This document shows, piece after piece, positions 19,087 through 28,178 of a stretch of 64,000 bases of DNA. Every line of letters starts with the position of its first letter. Position 1 is the stretch's first letter. The DNA is from Puniceispirillum sp965657105 (lineage in GTDB: Bacteria > Pseudomonadota > Alphaproteobacteria > Puniceispirillales > Puniceispirillaceae). The notes beneath the pieces are model-generated. The model saw only the letters and a list, made by a program, of their open reading frames with translations, was not told the DNA's origin and did no database searches. A program made the position numbers and the translations under genes. The stretch covers positions 1-64,000 of the forward strand of contig NZ_CBFHNB010000001.1 in assembly GCF_965657105.1 (NCBI RefSeq), given 5' to 3'.

Positions 19087-21068
19087 CCCCTGCCATCAAA
19101 TAATGGCTGGCCATAATAGCTAGCCATATTAAGCGCACGCGTGGCTGGTTTCAGATCAACCGCATGATGTTTATAGAGTACAGAACCAGCCTTAGTTCGT
19201 GCAACAGGAATGCGGTAATCTAGCTGTCCTTGTTCAATTGTGACGGGCTGGCTTAGAGCAAACCCTATTTTTGATGGCGCGCTAACGTCCGTTTGACGCA
19301 TTGGTATTTCAGCTCCCACCGTCCAGCTTGATGATAAGATGGTGCTGACACCTGTCAGCAAACTGCCCTTTGTTTCAACTTGGGAATGTGTCATGCCGCC
19401 TGCCAACTGGGCAAAGCCATTCAGCCCCAATAGATCGCGTTTATAGTCAATATTGATATAGGCGGTATTGCTTGATTTAACCTGCCCAAAACTGCCGCTA
19501 AGCCGATTGCCTAGAAACTCATTTTCTGCCATGCCTGCTCCTAATGTCATCCGCGTCCAATCGCCAAGGAGAATGGGCAGCGCAACATGCTGGTCAGATT
19601 TAAAATAGGCTGCGTAATGATCCGCGATGCCGCCAGCACGCGCGACGCTAGTACGAGGCACATCTGCTGGCAATATACGCGTTGTCAGATTGACATAGAA
19701 ATCCCGCTCAAATGAATCCAGCACCATAACCTCGCCAAATGCGGCAAATTGTGCAGGCGTTCCGCCCGCAATTATCGCACCACCGGACACCGCCGCCACC
19801 GATCCCGCCGCCCGTCCTGTTGTAGGGATCCCCACAGCGCCATAAGGACTGGTAGCCTTTTCCATATCGAGAAGGCCTTGACCATGTAGATTGACATCAT
19901 AGCCCGCGACGGTCTTATCCGCCGTCACCAATAACAGCTTTGCCAGATTTTTACCTGACATATGCGGCCACATCTGATGCACCACTGCCAGCGCACCAGC
20001 GACCATCGGTGCAGCCATGCTGGTACCTGTCAGATAAGCGTAATCACCATTGTGATAGGTGCTATAGATATAGGTGCCAGGCGCCATTATGAAGCTATCC
20101 TGTATTTTTGCAGCATCATGGCAATGATCGTCAACCCAGGTCACGCACACATTGCCGGCCGCATTACCACGCAGGAACTCGCCATCCATATCCCAATTAC
20201 CGACGATCAGCATCTGTCCGTCTAGAATCAGCGCACCATTATCGTCCGTGGCGGTGGCCAGTTGGTTATAACCAGCACTATAAATGGTGCCATCATTGCC
20301 AGCCGCCTTGACCAGCACCTGATCTGATCCCAAAGCTGTTTTCCACGCATAAGCATCGCCTAAGCTGTTATAGTAGCCATTAACACCATGGTAAGCATGT
20401 GTGCTGTAATAAGAACCGTCGTCCAGCTTCACGAGGGTATTTTCAAAACTTGCATCCCGTAGATAAGCCGCGCTCATATTGATTGCGACAGCACCCAAAT
20501 CACGACCCCAAGCGGCAGCTTGGCGCGCAATCTGGAAACTGTAACTCCAGCCGCTTGTGACCTTGGCAATCGCCAGATCCGCATCAAACGCAGCGCCATG
20601 CATTCCACTATCATTCTTGGCTGCCGCCACAATTCCAGCCACATGTGTGCCATGTCCATTTGTGTCAGTTAGCCCAGTGCCTGAAAAATCAATGCCATAT
20701 TTGATTTTGGACGCAAGATCCACATGACTTGCATCAATGCCTGTATCGGCAATAACAATTAGGCTTCCTTTACCCGTCCAGCCGCGCGCGTAAGCATCGC
20801 TGAAATTTGTAACAGCTAAAGGTGAGGCGCCATAGGCATTGCCCCAATATTCCGCCGTTTCAAAATAGGATGGCGCAAGCGTGTCAGCATCATCTAAAGC
20901 ACCTTCATTCAGATTATCTGTGCGCACACCAATATCATTAACATCAAAGCGTGTATCCTCAACTGGCGGCACTTCACTTACCGACAATCCAGCTCCACCA
21001 CCGCCGCCACATCCAGAAAGAACGCAAAGCATGCATACCGCTACAAAAGGCCCACTGTGGGCTGACAT
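19087..21068 (-). CDS. Subtilisin-like S8 serine peptidase lipoprotein, probable autotransporter, 3' end lost in gap
   Basis: Secreted subtilase. The N-terminus has a lipoprotein signal with lipobox VLSGC (Cys20 by the start used) followed by a Gly-rich linker. The catalytic triad is Asp108 (IADTGID), His139 (NGHGTHVAG) and Ser350 (LTGTSMAAP). After about residue 390, about 265 residues of alternating, aromatic-containing strands (GSFGQVKSSNTAYINIDYKR and similar) resemble the barrel domain of S8 autotransporters. The last strands would fall in the N gap. No Shine-Dalgarno precedes ATG 21068; a TTG four codons upstream would add basic residues to the signal. The reading frame continuing past the gap to 19017 is unreliable. 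Substrate unknown. Confidence 0.82.
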
Positions 21069-21769
21069 TTTGCGCAGCAATATCAGTAGTTTTGTGGTTG
21101 GTAATTTTATGAAACCGATTAGGCGGCACGTCAGAAAGACATGATTTGTTAGGCACGTTAAATACGCATACATAAGTGCGACGTCTCCAGTCTGGGGGTA
21201 AGGACTGGAACAGTCGTAATATCATAGGTAGATAAAGTAAAATTTCGGTTAATTGCTAATTTTTATACAACTTAAAGAATGTAAACCTTATAGATAAACA
21301 TTCATGATATTTTTAGTTTATTAACCTTAATTTAATACTTATTAAAATACTGTTTATTAACACTTAAAACAAACCCCTTTTTCATGTGCTTAAAGTTCGT
21401 ATTTTGAGCATGAGAAATATATACAATATTAAAATACAACTATTGCGATAATAATGCATTGCGAATCGTAGATTTTTACTGGTGTTTTGTTAACCTTTAA
21501 AAGATACAAGACCAAATCATGGTCAGGCTGCGATGGTTCTACTCACCAAGATCAAAATGCTGCATAGGAAAATTAAGGTAGAACTTAATGACATGGAATG
21601 TAACAGCAGAGGTAATAATATACATTTTCCTACTCATATCAGTTATCGAGGTTTCACATTGTGACTCTTAATATTTTGATAAACTTCTACCAAATATGCC
21701 ACTTCGCTAATTTGTCAGGTGTAGAAAAAGCCGATATTATCCATTTGGCTTCAGAAAACGGAGGGATAA
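21069..21769. other. AT-rich non-coding region
   Basis: About 700 bp without a credible gene, clearly more AT-rich than its flanks around 21240-21500 (runs such as TTTATTAACCTTAATTTAAT). A 7-bp inverted repeat TCCAGTC/GACTGGA (21186-21209) lies in the leader side of the S8 peptidase gene. It must hold promoters for the divergent S8 peptidase and hypothetical genes. No RNA family recognised. Confidence 0.6.
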
Positions 21770-22021
21770 ATGGACGAACACACAATCCAGACGGCACCAG
21801 CTGATGTGGGGCCGGAAAACACAAAATTGATCAACGCGTTTGCCGATGCGGTGATTGCTGATGATGACGAGCAAGCAACGCGCCTTGCAAAACTAATTCT
21901 GTTTCAGCCAGAAAGCCTGATGGCAATCAAGATCGCCCGTGGAGCCGCGCATATTCGTGAGCGTGGTTTTCGTACTGATCTAGCAGATAGAAAATATGGC
22001 CATGGCTGGTTGGATCGATAA
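21770..22021 (+). CDS. Hypothetical protein, 83 aa
   Basis: Small protein that I do not recognise. It has an acidic N-terminal half (NAFADAVIADDDEQATRLAKL) and a basic C-terminus (RERGFRTDLADRKYGHGWLD). No signal peptide or membrane segment; predicted mostly helical. A good GGAGG site lies 5-9 bases before the ATG, which supports translation. Its 3' end overlaps the next gene by 26 bp in a different frame, suggesting coupled expression. Confidence 0.6.
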   Translation: MDEHTIQTAPADVGPENTKLINAFADAVIADDDEQATRLAKLILFQPESLMAIKIARGAAHIRERGFRTDLADRKYGHGWLDR

Positions 22022-22574
22022 ACTCGAATTCGCTCTTGCAAGTGAATTTGAATATGTGCGCGATCTGGGTGCGCCGGGAGCTGTACAAAGGCATAAAGAC
22101 GTTCGTGCGCGCCAATGTGACTTGTTTCGCGATCTTGGCAAGAATGGGACTATTAGTGACATTCTTTCCGGCGAAAAAAGCCTGCTTGCGTTTGAACTTG
22201 CCTATTACGCCAATAGCAAAGCGATGAAAGGCAGTCTTGAAGATGCACTATTTGATCTAGCCATTACCGAGAAGCTGGTTCAAATAATTCAGAATCCGGC
22301 AAGCTATAAAGCTGTCGATGAAAGCCATGCCCGCCCCAGAAACCGCATTGGTGGCCTTCCCCGCGATGAAGCCCGACAATTCTTCAAATCGCATTGGACG
22401 CGCCTGTTAAATCAAGACAAAGCACGGCTTGATGTGATCGACAAGCAAATCATCGACGCGCGCCGTGCCAATATACGCACGGCTGAAAAACAATATATCG
22501 GATTGCAACAAATCGCCCTTGGCATCACCCCACAACCGCCTGACAAAGTCCATAGGGCTGGTCTCGGCATGTAG
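21996..22574 (+). CDS. Hypothetical protein, 192 aa
   Basis: Soluble, helix-rich protein not assigned to a family. The central part (LEDALFDLAITEKLVQIIQN) and a charged C-terminal helix (DKARLDVIDKQIIDARRANI) could form coiled coil. No signal peptide, membrane helix or catalytic motif noticed. It overlaps the preceding 83-aa gene by 26 bp, so the two are probably one functional unit. It lies between an AT-rich non-coding stretch and tRNA-Arg. ATG at 22002 is an alternative start. Confidence 0.6.
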   Translation: MAMAGWIDKLEFALASEFEYVRDLGAPGAVQRHKDVRARQCDLFRDLGKNGTISDILSGEKSLLAFELAYYANSKAMKGSLEDALFDLAITEKLVQIIQNPASYKAVDESHARPRNRIGGLPRDEARQFFKSHWTRLLNQDKARLDVIDKQIIDARRANIRTAEKQYIGLQQIALGITPQPPDKVHRAGLGM

Positions 22575-22658
22575 GCCACTCACATAATGATAACCAAACG
22601 CATCAACCGCGTCTCTGGCGATCGTTACGGGCATTTAGCGCGTTATCTGGCCGGCTGC

Positions 22659-22735
22659 TGGTGATCCCGGAGGGACTCGAACCCCCTACCTACAGATTAG
22701 GAATCTGTCGCTCTATCCTGATGAGCTACGGGACC
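22659..22735 (-). tRNA. tRNA-Arg (anticodon CCT)
   Basis: Complete cloverleaf on the minus strand: acceptor GGTCCCG/CGGGATC with one G-T pair, D-arm AGCTCATCAGGATAGAGC, anticodon stem ACAGA/TCTGT with loop TTCCTAA (anticodon CCT, reading AGG), T-arm GGGGGTTCGAGTCCCTC, discriminator A and an encoded CCA. Its 3' end points toward the 18.8-22.6 kb irregular region. Confidence 0.97.
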
Positions 22736-22927
22736 ACATTATTTATATGCCGCATTTCATCAAGAAATGCCATCTTTGCCTTGTATGTGTTGCATCAATT
22801 TTGCCCGCGAATTGTCCCGATCCGCCCCTGCATTGACAAAAACACCACTAGGGCGCATAAACCGCCTAACAAATAGGCGCGGTTTGTGTAAAGCGCCCTC
22901 CAAAAGCTGTTGCTGGAAACTTTACTT

Positions 22928-24898
22928 ATGACAAGCCTTAATGATGCTGATTCCGCAGATCAACCTTCTGCGAACGGTAAATTTGCCGATTTTGACTTAC
23001 CCGAAAATATGCTTGGTACTCTTGCGCGCGAGGGGTTGGTTGTTCCAACACCAATCCAGCAAATGTCGATACCACTGTTACTGTTAGGACATGATCTAAT
23101 TGGTCTGGCTCAAACTGGCACTGGCAAAACGGCGGCCTTTCTCCTGCCACTCATGACCCAGCTGAGTTATTCGCCAAGCGTGCGTTCAGGCCAGCCTCCA
23201 AAGGCGCTGATATTAGCGCCAACGCGTGAATTGGCGAATCAGATTTCAGCAAATCTCTCGCGCCTGTCTGCTGATATGAATATACGTCATATCTGCGTAT
23301 TTGGTGGTGCGCGTTATGAAGGTCAGATTCGTGGGCTAAAACGTGGTGTTGATATTGTTGTGGCCACACCTGGCCGGCTCATGGATCTTATGGAGCGCGG
23401 TTCATTCGACCCGTCCGGCATTACTCATTGGGTTTTGGACGAAGCCGATCATATGCTTGATCTTGGTTTTTATCCGGCAATGAAGCATATTTCTGCTTCC
23501 TTGCCAGCTGACCGCCAGACTATGCTGTTTTCGGCCACAATGCCCCCCGAAATTGAAAAGCTTGGCAATGAATTTCTGACAGATCCTGAGCGGGTTAAAG
23601 CGCCACAATCGGGCATCACTGCCGACAAAATCACCCAACATGTGACCCTGATGGCCGAAGCTGACAAGCGTGACCGGCTGTGCGATGTGCTTAATCATGA
23701 AGACACTGGTCAATGCTTGATATTTGTGCGTACCAAACGACGCGCCGATGCACTTTCCAAATTCATGGAAGATCGGGGCTTTGCTGTTGATACATTGCAT
23801 GGCGATATGCGCCAGGGTCTGCGTCAAAAAGTGCTACGTAATTTCCGTGATGGACGATTACAGGGCCTGATCGCAACCGATGTGGCTGCGCGCGGTATTG
23901 ATATTGCTGGCTTGTCGCATGTGGTCAATTTTGACCTGACTGACACACCCGAGGCCTATGTTCACCGGATTGGCCGAACAGGTCGTGCGGGGCTTGGTGG
24001 CCTAGCTTTATCTTTCTGTTCTCCGCCTGAAGAGCCGCGCCTTGCGGCTATCATAGCGGTTGTTGGCGCCCGTGTGGAGCTTTTCGACATGGATGGCGAA
24101 CCAGTCACTGATTTTAAGGCCAAGCCTGCCAAAGCCAAAGGTCGTAGCCGCCAACGTCCGAGCAACCAACGTCCGGGCAACCGCGGCGGATCTGATCGGT
24201 CTAGAGGTGAACGATCAGAAGGTGGTCGTTCGGACAGTCGCCGCGCAGACAGCGGACGTGGCAATAACCGCTCTTCTGATAGTGGCCGCAAACCAGCGCG
24301 CCAAGGTGAAGGGGACGCCAGCACCAGAAAATGGAACAAAAAACCTGGTGATAGTAACCCACGGGCAAATAACAAATGGTCATCGCATGACGATAGTGCC
24401 AATGATGAAAACCGCTCGACACGTGGCGCGTCAAAACCATCATCCAACAGCAAACCGGCGCGAACCGGAAAACCGGGTGGCAAGCCTAGCTTTGGCAAGA
24501 AACCATTTGCGAAAAAATCATGGGACAAGGCTGACGATCGCCCCGCGCGTTCACATGATGACCGCCCACAACGTAGTGACCGGCCACAAAAAGATAGAAA
24601 CCGAGACGAAGCAAGTGGCAAGGACGGTAAACCGTCATTCGGTAAAAAGCCATCATTCGGGAAAAAGCCACCATTTGGCGCGCGTACAGATTCTGGCGAT
24701 AAACGACATAGTGGCCGTAATGAAAGCCGTGACGAAAGCCGGAGCCATAATCGGGGCGACAGAAAACCCGATGACCGTGGCGGCAAACCAGCCTTTGCTA
24801 GAGCTGGCAAGCCAAAATCAAAGCCAAATAGCCGCGCAGGTAGCAAGCCAAACACGCGGTCAGCTGGTGGCGAAAAGCTTCTGCGCCGGAAGAAATAA
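22928..24898 (+). CDS. DEAD-box RNA helicase with long basic low-complexity tail (RhlE-like)
   Basis: ATP-dependent RNA helicase, about 656 aa. Core motifs in order: Q-motif VPTPIQQMSIP, AQTGTGKT (I), PTRELA (Ia), TPGRLMDL (Ib), DEAD (II), SAT (III), FVRTKRRAD (IV), TDVAARGID (V) and HRIGRTGR (VI). The core ends near residue 390. The remaining roughly 260 residues are Arg/Lys/Gly/Ser-rich, with repeated FGKKP blocks (PSFGKKPSFGKKPPFG), a typical disordered RNA-binding tail but unusually long. ATG at 22928 is chosen; the frame opens at TTG 22910. Likely role in ribosome assembly or RNA decay, cold adaptation. Confidence 0.93.
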   Translation: MTSLNDADSADQPSANGKFADFDLPENMLGTLAREGLVVPTPIQQMSIPLLLLGHDLIGLAQTGTGKTAAFLLPLMTQLSYSPSVRSGQPPKALILAPTRELANQISANLSRLSADMNIRHICVFGGARYEGQIRGLKRGVDIVVATPGRLMDLMERGSFDPSGITHWVLDEADHMLDLGFYPAMKHISASLPADRQTMLFSATMPPEIEKLGNEFLTDPERVKAPQSGITADKITQHVTLMAEADKRDRLCDVLNHEDTGQCLIFVRTKRRADALSKFMEDRGFAVDTLHGDMRQGLRQKVLRNFRDGRLQGLIATDVAARGIDIAGLSHVVNFDLTDTPEAYVHRIGRTGRAGLGGLALSFCSPPEEPRLAAIIAVVGARVELFDMDGEPVTDFKAKPAKAKGRSRQRPSNQRPGNRGGSDRSRGERSEGGRSDSRRADSGRGNNRSSDSGRKPARQGEGDASTRKWNKKPGDSNPRANNKWSSHDDSANDENRSTRGASKPSSNSKPARTGKPGGKPSFGKKPFAKKSWDKADDRPARSHDDRPQRSDRPQKDRNRDEASGKDGKPSFGKKPSFGKKPPFGARTDSGDKRHSGRNESRDESRSHNRGDRKPDDRGGKPAFARAGKPKSKPNSRAGSKPNTRSAGGEKLLRRKK

Positions 24899-24929
24899 CA
24901 TCAAGAAAAAATAACAGCCAATCGAAGCG

Positions 24930-26546
24930 CTAATCCTGAATGGATTGGCGTAAAACAAACTTCTGGATTTTGCCTGTCGATGTTTTGGGCAATTCACCGA
25001 ATGTAATGGCTTTTGGCCGTTTAAAGCCTGCCATTTGCCCACGGCACCATTCCAGCAACTCTGCTTCGGTGATGGTTGCCCCGTCTCTAAGCTCAACAAA
25101 GGCGCATGGCACTTCACCCCATTTATCATCAGGCTTGGCTACCACCGCCGCTGCAATCACATCTGGATGACGGTATAGATATCCCTCAACTTCAACTGAT
25201 GAGATATTCTCGCCACCCGAAATAATCACATCTTTCAAGCGATCCTTGATCTGCACATAACCATTTTTGTGCCATACCGCCGCATCACCTGAATAGAACC
25301 AGCCATCACGCATCGCTGCTGAAGTCGCCTCGGCATCCTTATAATAGCCCTTCATTACCACATTGCCGCGTACCACAATTTCTCCTTGGGTTTCGCCATC
25401 ACGGGGCACTTCCTTGCCTGTTGCGCTTTCAACAACAGCACTACTTTCAACGACAGGAAAGGCAATCCCCTGCCAACTTTGAATGTCGGCCTGTTCCGCG
25501 AATGTCAATGCGTCCCATTCTGCGCGCCATAGGCATTGTGTAACATGGCCATAGGTTTCAGTCAGACCATAGACCTGCATGACCTCTAGCCCCATTGCTG
25601 CTGTTTTTTCCAACATTGCGGCTGGCGGGGGTGCGCCCGCAGTCAGCACCTTGATCTTATAGTCCAGCTTTGGCCGTGTATCTTCTGGGGCATTGACCAG
25701 TAATGACAGAACAATTGGCGCGCCGCCAAAATGTGTAACCTGATGCTTTTCAATATTATCAAAAATTGATGCGGCCGTGATCGTTCTGGTCAGCACAATC
25801 GTTGCCGCCATTAAAGCCATCGTCCAGGCGTGACCCCAGCCATTGCAATGAAACATCGGCACTACATAAAGATAGGTCGGATGGCGAGGCAATTCCCATG
25901 CGGTGACGGTACCAACACTCATCAAATATGATCCTCGATGATGATAGACCACGCCTTTTGGACGGCCAGATGTACCTGATGTATAGCTTAATGCAATCGC
26001 CTGCCATTCGTCTTCGGGCAGTTCCCAGTCATAATCTTTATCACCTGTTGCAATAAACGCTTCATAATCACGATCACCAATATGCGGCAAATCACCAAGC
26101 GCCGGATCACGAATATCTATAACCGGAATGTCACGACCCAGAAGTTTCAAGGCAGCAACCACCGTTTCATGGAATGCTGTATCAACAATCAATAAACGAC
26201 TATCACTATTATCCAGAATATAGGCGATTGTTTCGGCTTCGATTCTTGTATTCAGAGTATTCAGAACACATCCTGCCATCGGAATGCCATAATGTGCTTC
26301 AAACATTTCAGGGGTATTCGCCGCAATCACCGATACCGTATCACCAAGGCCAAGCCCCATTTTAACCAGCGCAGACGCCAATGCACGACAACGATCATAG
26401 GTCTCTGACCAGCTATAGCGGCGGTCGCCATAAATAAGTGCTGTACGATCACCAAATATATCCGTTGTCCGTTGAATAAAACTTAATGGCGAAAGCGGCA
26501 CATAGTTAGCCTTGTTTTTCCCCAGTGCCTGATAATGCTGATGCAT
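24930..26546 (-). CDS. AMP-forming acyl-CoA synthetase
   Basis: Adenylate-forming ligase, 538 aa, activating a carboxylic acid to its CoA thioester. Seen: phosphate loop YTSGTSGRPKG, VYGLTETYG (A5), GWFYSGD (A7), IKDRLKDVIISGGENISS (A8) and the catalytic lysine in PKTSTGKIQK (A10). The PMFHCNGWGHAWT segment places it with medium-chain/aromatic acyl-CoA ligases; marine relatives include methylmercaptopropionate-CoA ligases, but the substrate cannot be fixed from sequence. Divergent from a CoA transferase gene, 152 bp apart. Confidence 0.9.
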   Translation of the reverse strand: MHQHYQALGKNKANYVPLSPLSFIQRTTDIFGDRTALIYGDRRYSWSETYDRCRALASALVKMGLGLGDTVSVIAANTPEMFEAHYGIPMAGCVLNTLNTRIEAETIAYILDNSDSRLLIVDTAFHETVVAALKLLGRDIPVIDIRDPALGDLPHIGDRDYEAFIATGDKDYDWELPEDEWQAIALSYTSGTSGRPKGVVYHHRGSYLMSVGTVTAWELPRHPTYLYVVPMFHCNGWGHAWTMALMAATIVLTRTITAASIFDNIEKHQVTHFGGAPIVLSLLVNAPEDTRPKLDYKIKVLTAGAPPPAAMLEKTAAMGLEVMQVYGLTETYGHVTQCLWRAEWDALTFAEQADIQSWQGIAFPVVESSAVVESATGKEVPRDGETQGEIVVRGNVVMKGYYKDAEATSAAMRDGWFYSGDAAVWHKNGYVQIKDRLKDVIISGGENISSVEVEGYLYRHPDVIAAAVVAKPDDKWGEVPCAFVELRDGATITEAELLEWCRGQMAGFKRPKAITFGELPKTSTGKIQKFVLRQSIQD

Positions 26547-26698
26547 GATACCTACCCCATCTTAAAATTGCGTATTTTTGGTTATTCTGTTGAGTCTCGC
26601 CAGATCAAGGCTAACATGATGCCGACAGGAATGTACCTGTCAAGCATCCGCTCTTAAAGTACATTGTTATATTTATATATTTAGCCATACGGTAAAAC

Positions 26699-27922
26699 AT
26701 GATTGAAAAAGACACACAATTCCCTAAAAACAACGGCCCTTTATCAGGTATTAGGGTTCTTGACCTGTCACGCATCCTTGCGGGGCCAACCTGTACACAG
26801 CTAATGGGTGATTATGGCGCCGATATTATCAAAGTGGAAAAACCTGGGCTTGGGGATGATACGCGTGCTTGGGGACCGCCCTATGTAACCGGATCAGACG
26901 GCATGCCAACCGCCGAAAGCGCTTATTACCTGTCATCAAACCGAAATAAACGGTCATTTGCCATTGATATCACCACGCCCGAAGGGGCTGAAACTGTGCG
27001 CAAATTGGCAGCACAGTGCGATATAATGGTCGAAAATTTCAAAGTTGGCGGACTAGCTAAATATGGTCTTGATTATGATTCCATCGCCGCCGTTAATCCT
27101 GCCATCATCTATTGCGCCATTAGCGGCTTTGGCCAGACCGGCCCCAATGCACATTTGCTAGGTTATGATTTACTGGCACAGGCCTTTGGTGGAATCATGA
27201 GCCTGACTGGTGCCCCCGATGGCGAGCCAATGAAAGTTGGCGTGGCTGTTGCTGATGTTGTATGCGGCCTTTATGCCTGCACCGCGGTGCTTGCGGCCTT
27301 GCAACATCGCAATAGAACTGGAGACGGCCAATATATAGATATCGGCCTTGCCGATACCCAGGTGGCATGGCTCATCAATAATGGCACCAATTACCTGACC
27401 TCAGGGCAGCCCCCACAGCGGCTTGGCAACGCTCATCCCAATATTGTGCCCTATCAAGTGTTTGCCACCATTGACGGACATATCGTTGTGGCTGCTGGCA
27501 ATGATACACAATATGCTCGCTTCTGCGAGGTAATTGGGCGCGCTGATCTGGCTACCCATATCGACTATCTGACCAATATGAATCGGGTCAAAAACCGCAA
27601 TAGCCTGATACCTATTCTTACTGCCGAAATCGCCAAACTAACCAAAGCTGAACTGGTTGCCAAAATGGAGCAATATGGCGTCCCCGGAGGCCCAATCAAC
27701 ACGTTGCCTGAGGTGTTTGAGTCAGAGCAGGTAACCGCGCGTGACATGAAAATTTCTTTGCCACATGCAACCGCCAAAAGCGGAAAAATAGACCTGATCG
27801 GCAACCCTGTCAAATTCAGCAAAACCCCTGTATCCTATCGATATTCACCGCCAACATGCGGCGAACATAGCGCCGAAATCACGGCTGAATTACTGACAGA
27901 TATTGATGACAAACTACCCTAA
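26699..27922 (+). CDS. Class III CoA transferase (CaiB/BaiF family)
   Basis: Moves CoA between carboxylic acids through an aspartyl-CoA thioester. 407 aa, the usual length. Family signatures: LSGIRVLDLSRILAGPTCTQ at the N-terminus, GADIIKVEKP, NRNKRSFAID, and the region MSLTGAPDGEPMKVGVAVAD, where the catalytic Asp of this family is expected. It may work with the divergent acyl-CoA synthetase on the same acid. Followed after 256 bp by xsc on the same strand. Confidence 0.92.
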   Translation: MIEKDTQFPKNNGPLSGIRVLDLSRILAGPTCTQLMGDYGADIIKVEKPGLGDDTRAWGPPYVTGSDGMPTAESAYYLSSNRNKRSFAIDITTPEGAETVRKLAAQCDIMVENFKVGGLAKYGLDYDSIAAVNPAIIYCAISGFGQTGPNAHLLGYDLLAQAFGGIMSLTGAPDGEPMKVGVAVADVVCGLYACTAVLAALQHRNRTGDGQYIDIGLADTQVAWLINNGTNYLTSGQPPQRLGNAHPNIVPYQVFATIDGHIVVAAGNDTQYARFCEVIGRADLATHIDYLTNMNRVKNRNSLIPILTAEIAKLTKAELVAKMEQYGVPGGPINTLPEVFESEQVTARDMKISLPHATAKSGKIDLIGNPVKFSKTPVSYRYSPPTCGEHSAEITAELLTDIDDKLP

Positions 27923-28178
27923 AGTTAATAATATCAGTTTTTAATATGGCCATTATGGCAACGGTAACTGTAATGTTTCCCATCTGGATCTATTTTTACA
28001 TTGATCTGGCGCCAAAGTCGGCTTGGCTTGGCTCAAGATTCATAGTAGATAAAAAGCATAATTGGCTAAACAAAGCCTTTACAACATATTTGGCTAACCG
28101 CATTACCTTTCAGGAGACGCATTTAGTCAACACGTATTTTGGGCCGCCTGATCAACGTATTCAAAGAGGGTTAAGTAA
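27923..28178 (+). promoter_or_regulatory. xsc leader region
   Basis: 256 bp between the CoA transferase gene and xsc. It contains two copies of TTGGCTAA (28062-28069 and 28090-28097, 28 bp apart) that could be regulator sites, and a GAGGG ribosome site before xsc. A 78-codon frame (27946-28182) runs through it but has no ribosome site or recognisable protein. Confidence 0.35.

Noticed and set aside
22661..22876. 71-aa forward frame
   Set aside because: It covers the tRNA-Arg gene and its start lies in the T-arm; a tRNA shadow.
23962..24914. Long open frames (284 aa forward, 297 aa reverse) in the helicase 3' end
   Set aside because: They shadow the repetitive Arg/Lys/Gly-rich tail; no ribosome site and no family resemblance, while the helicase frame continues through.
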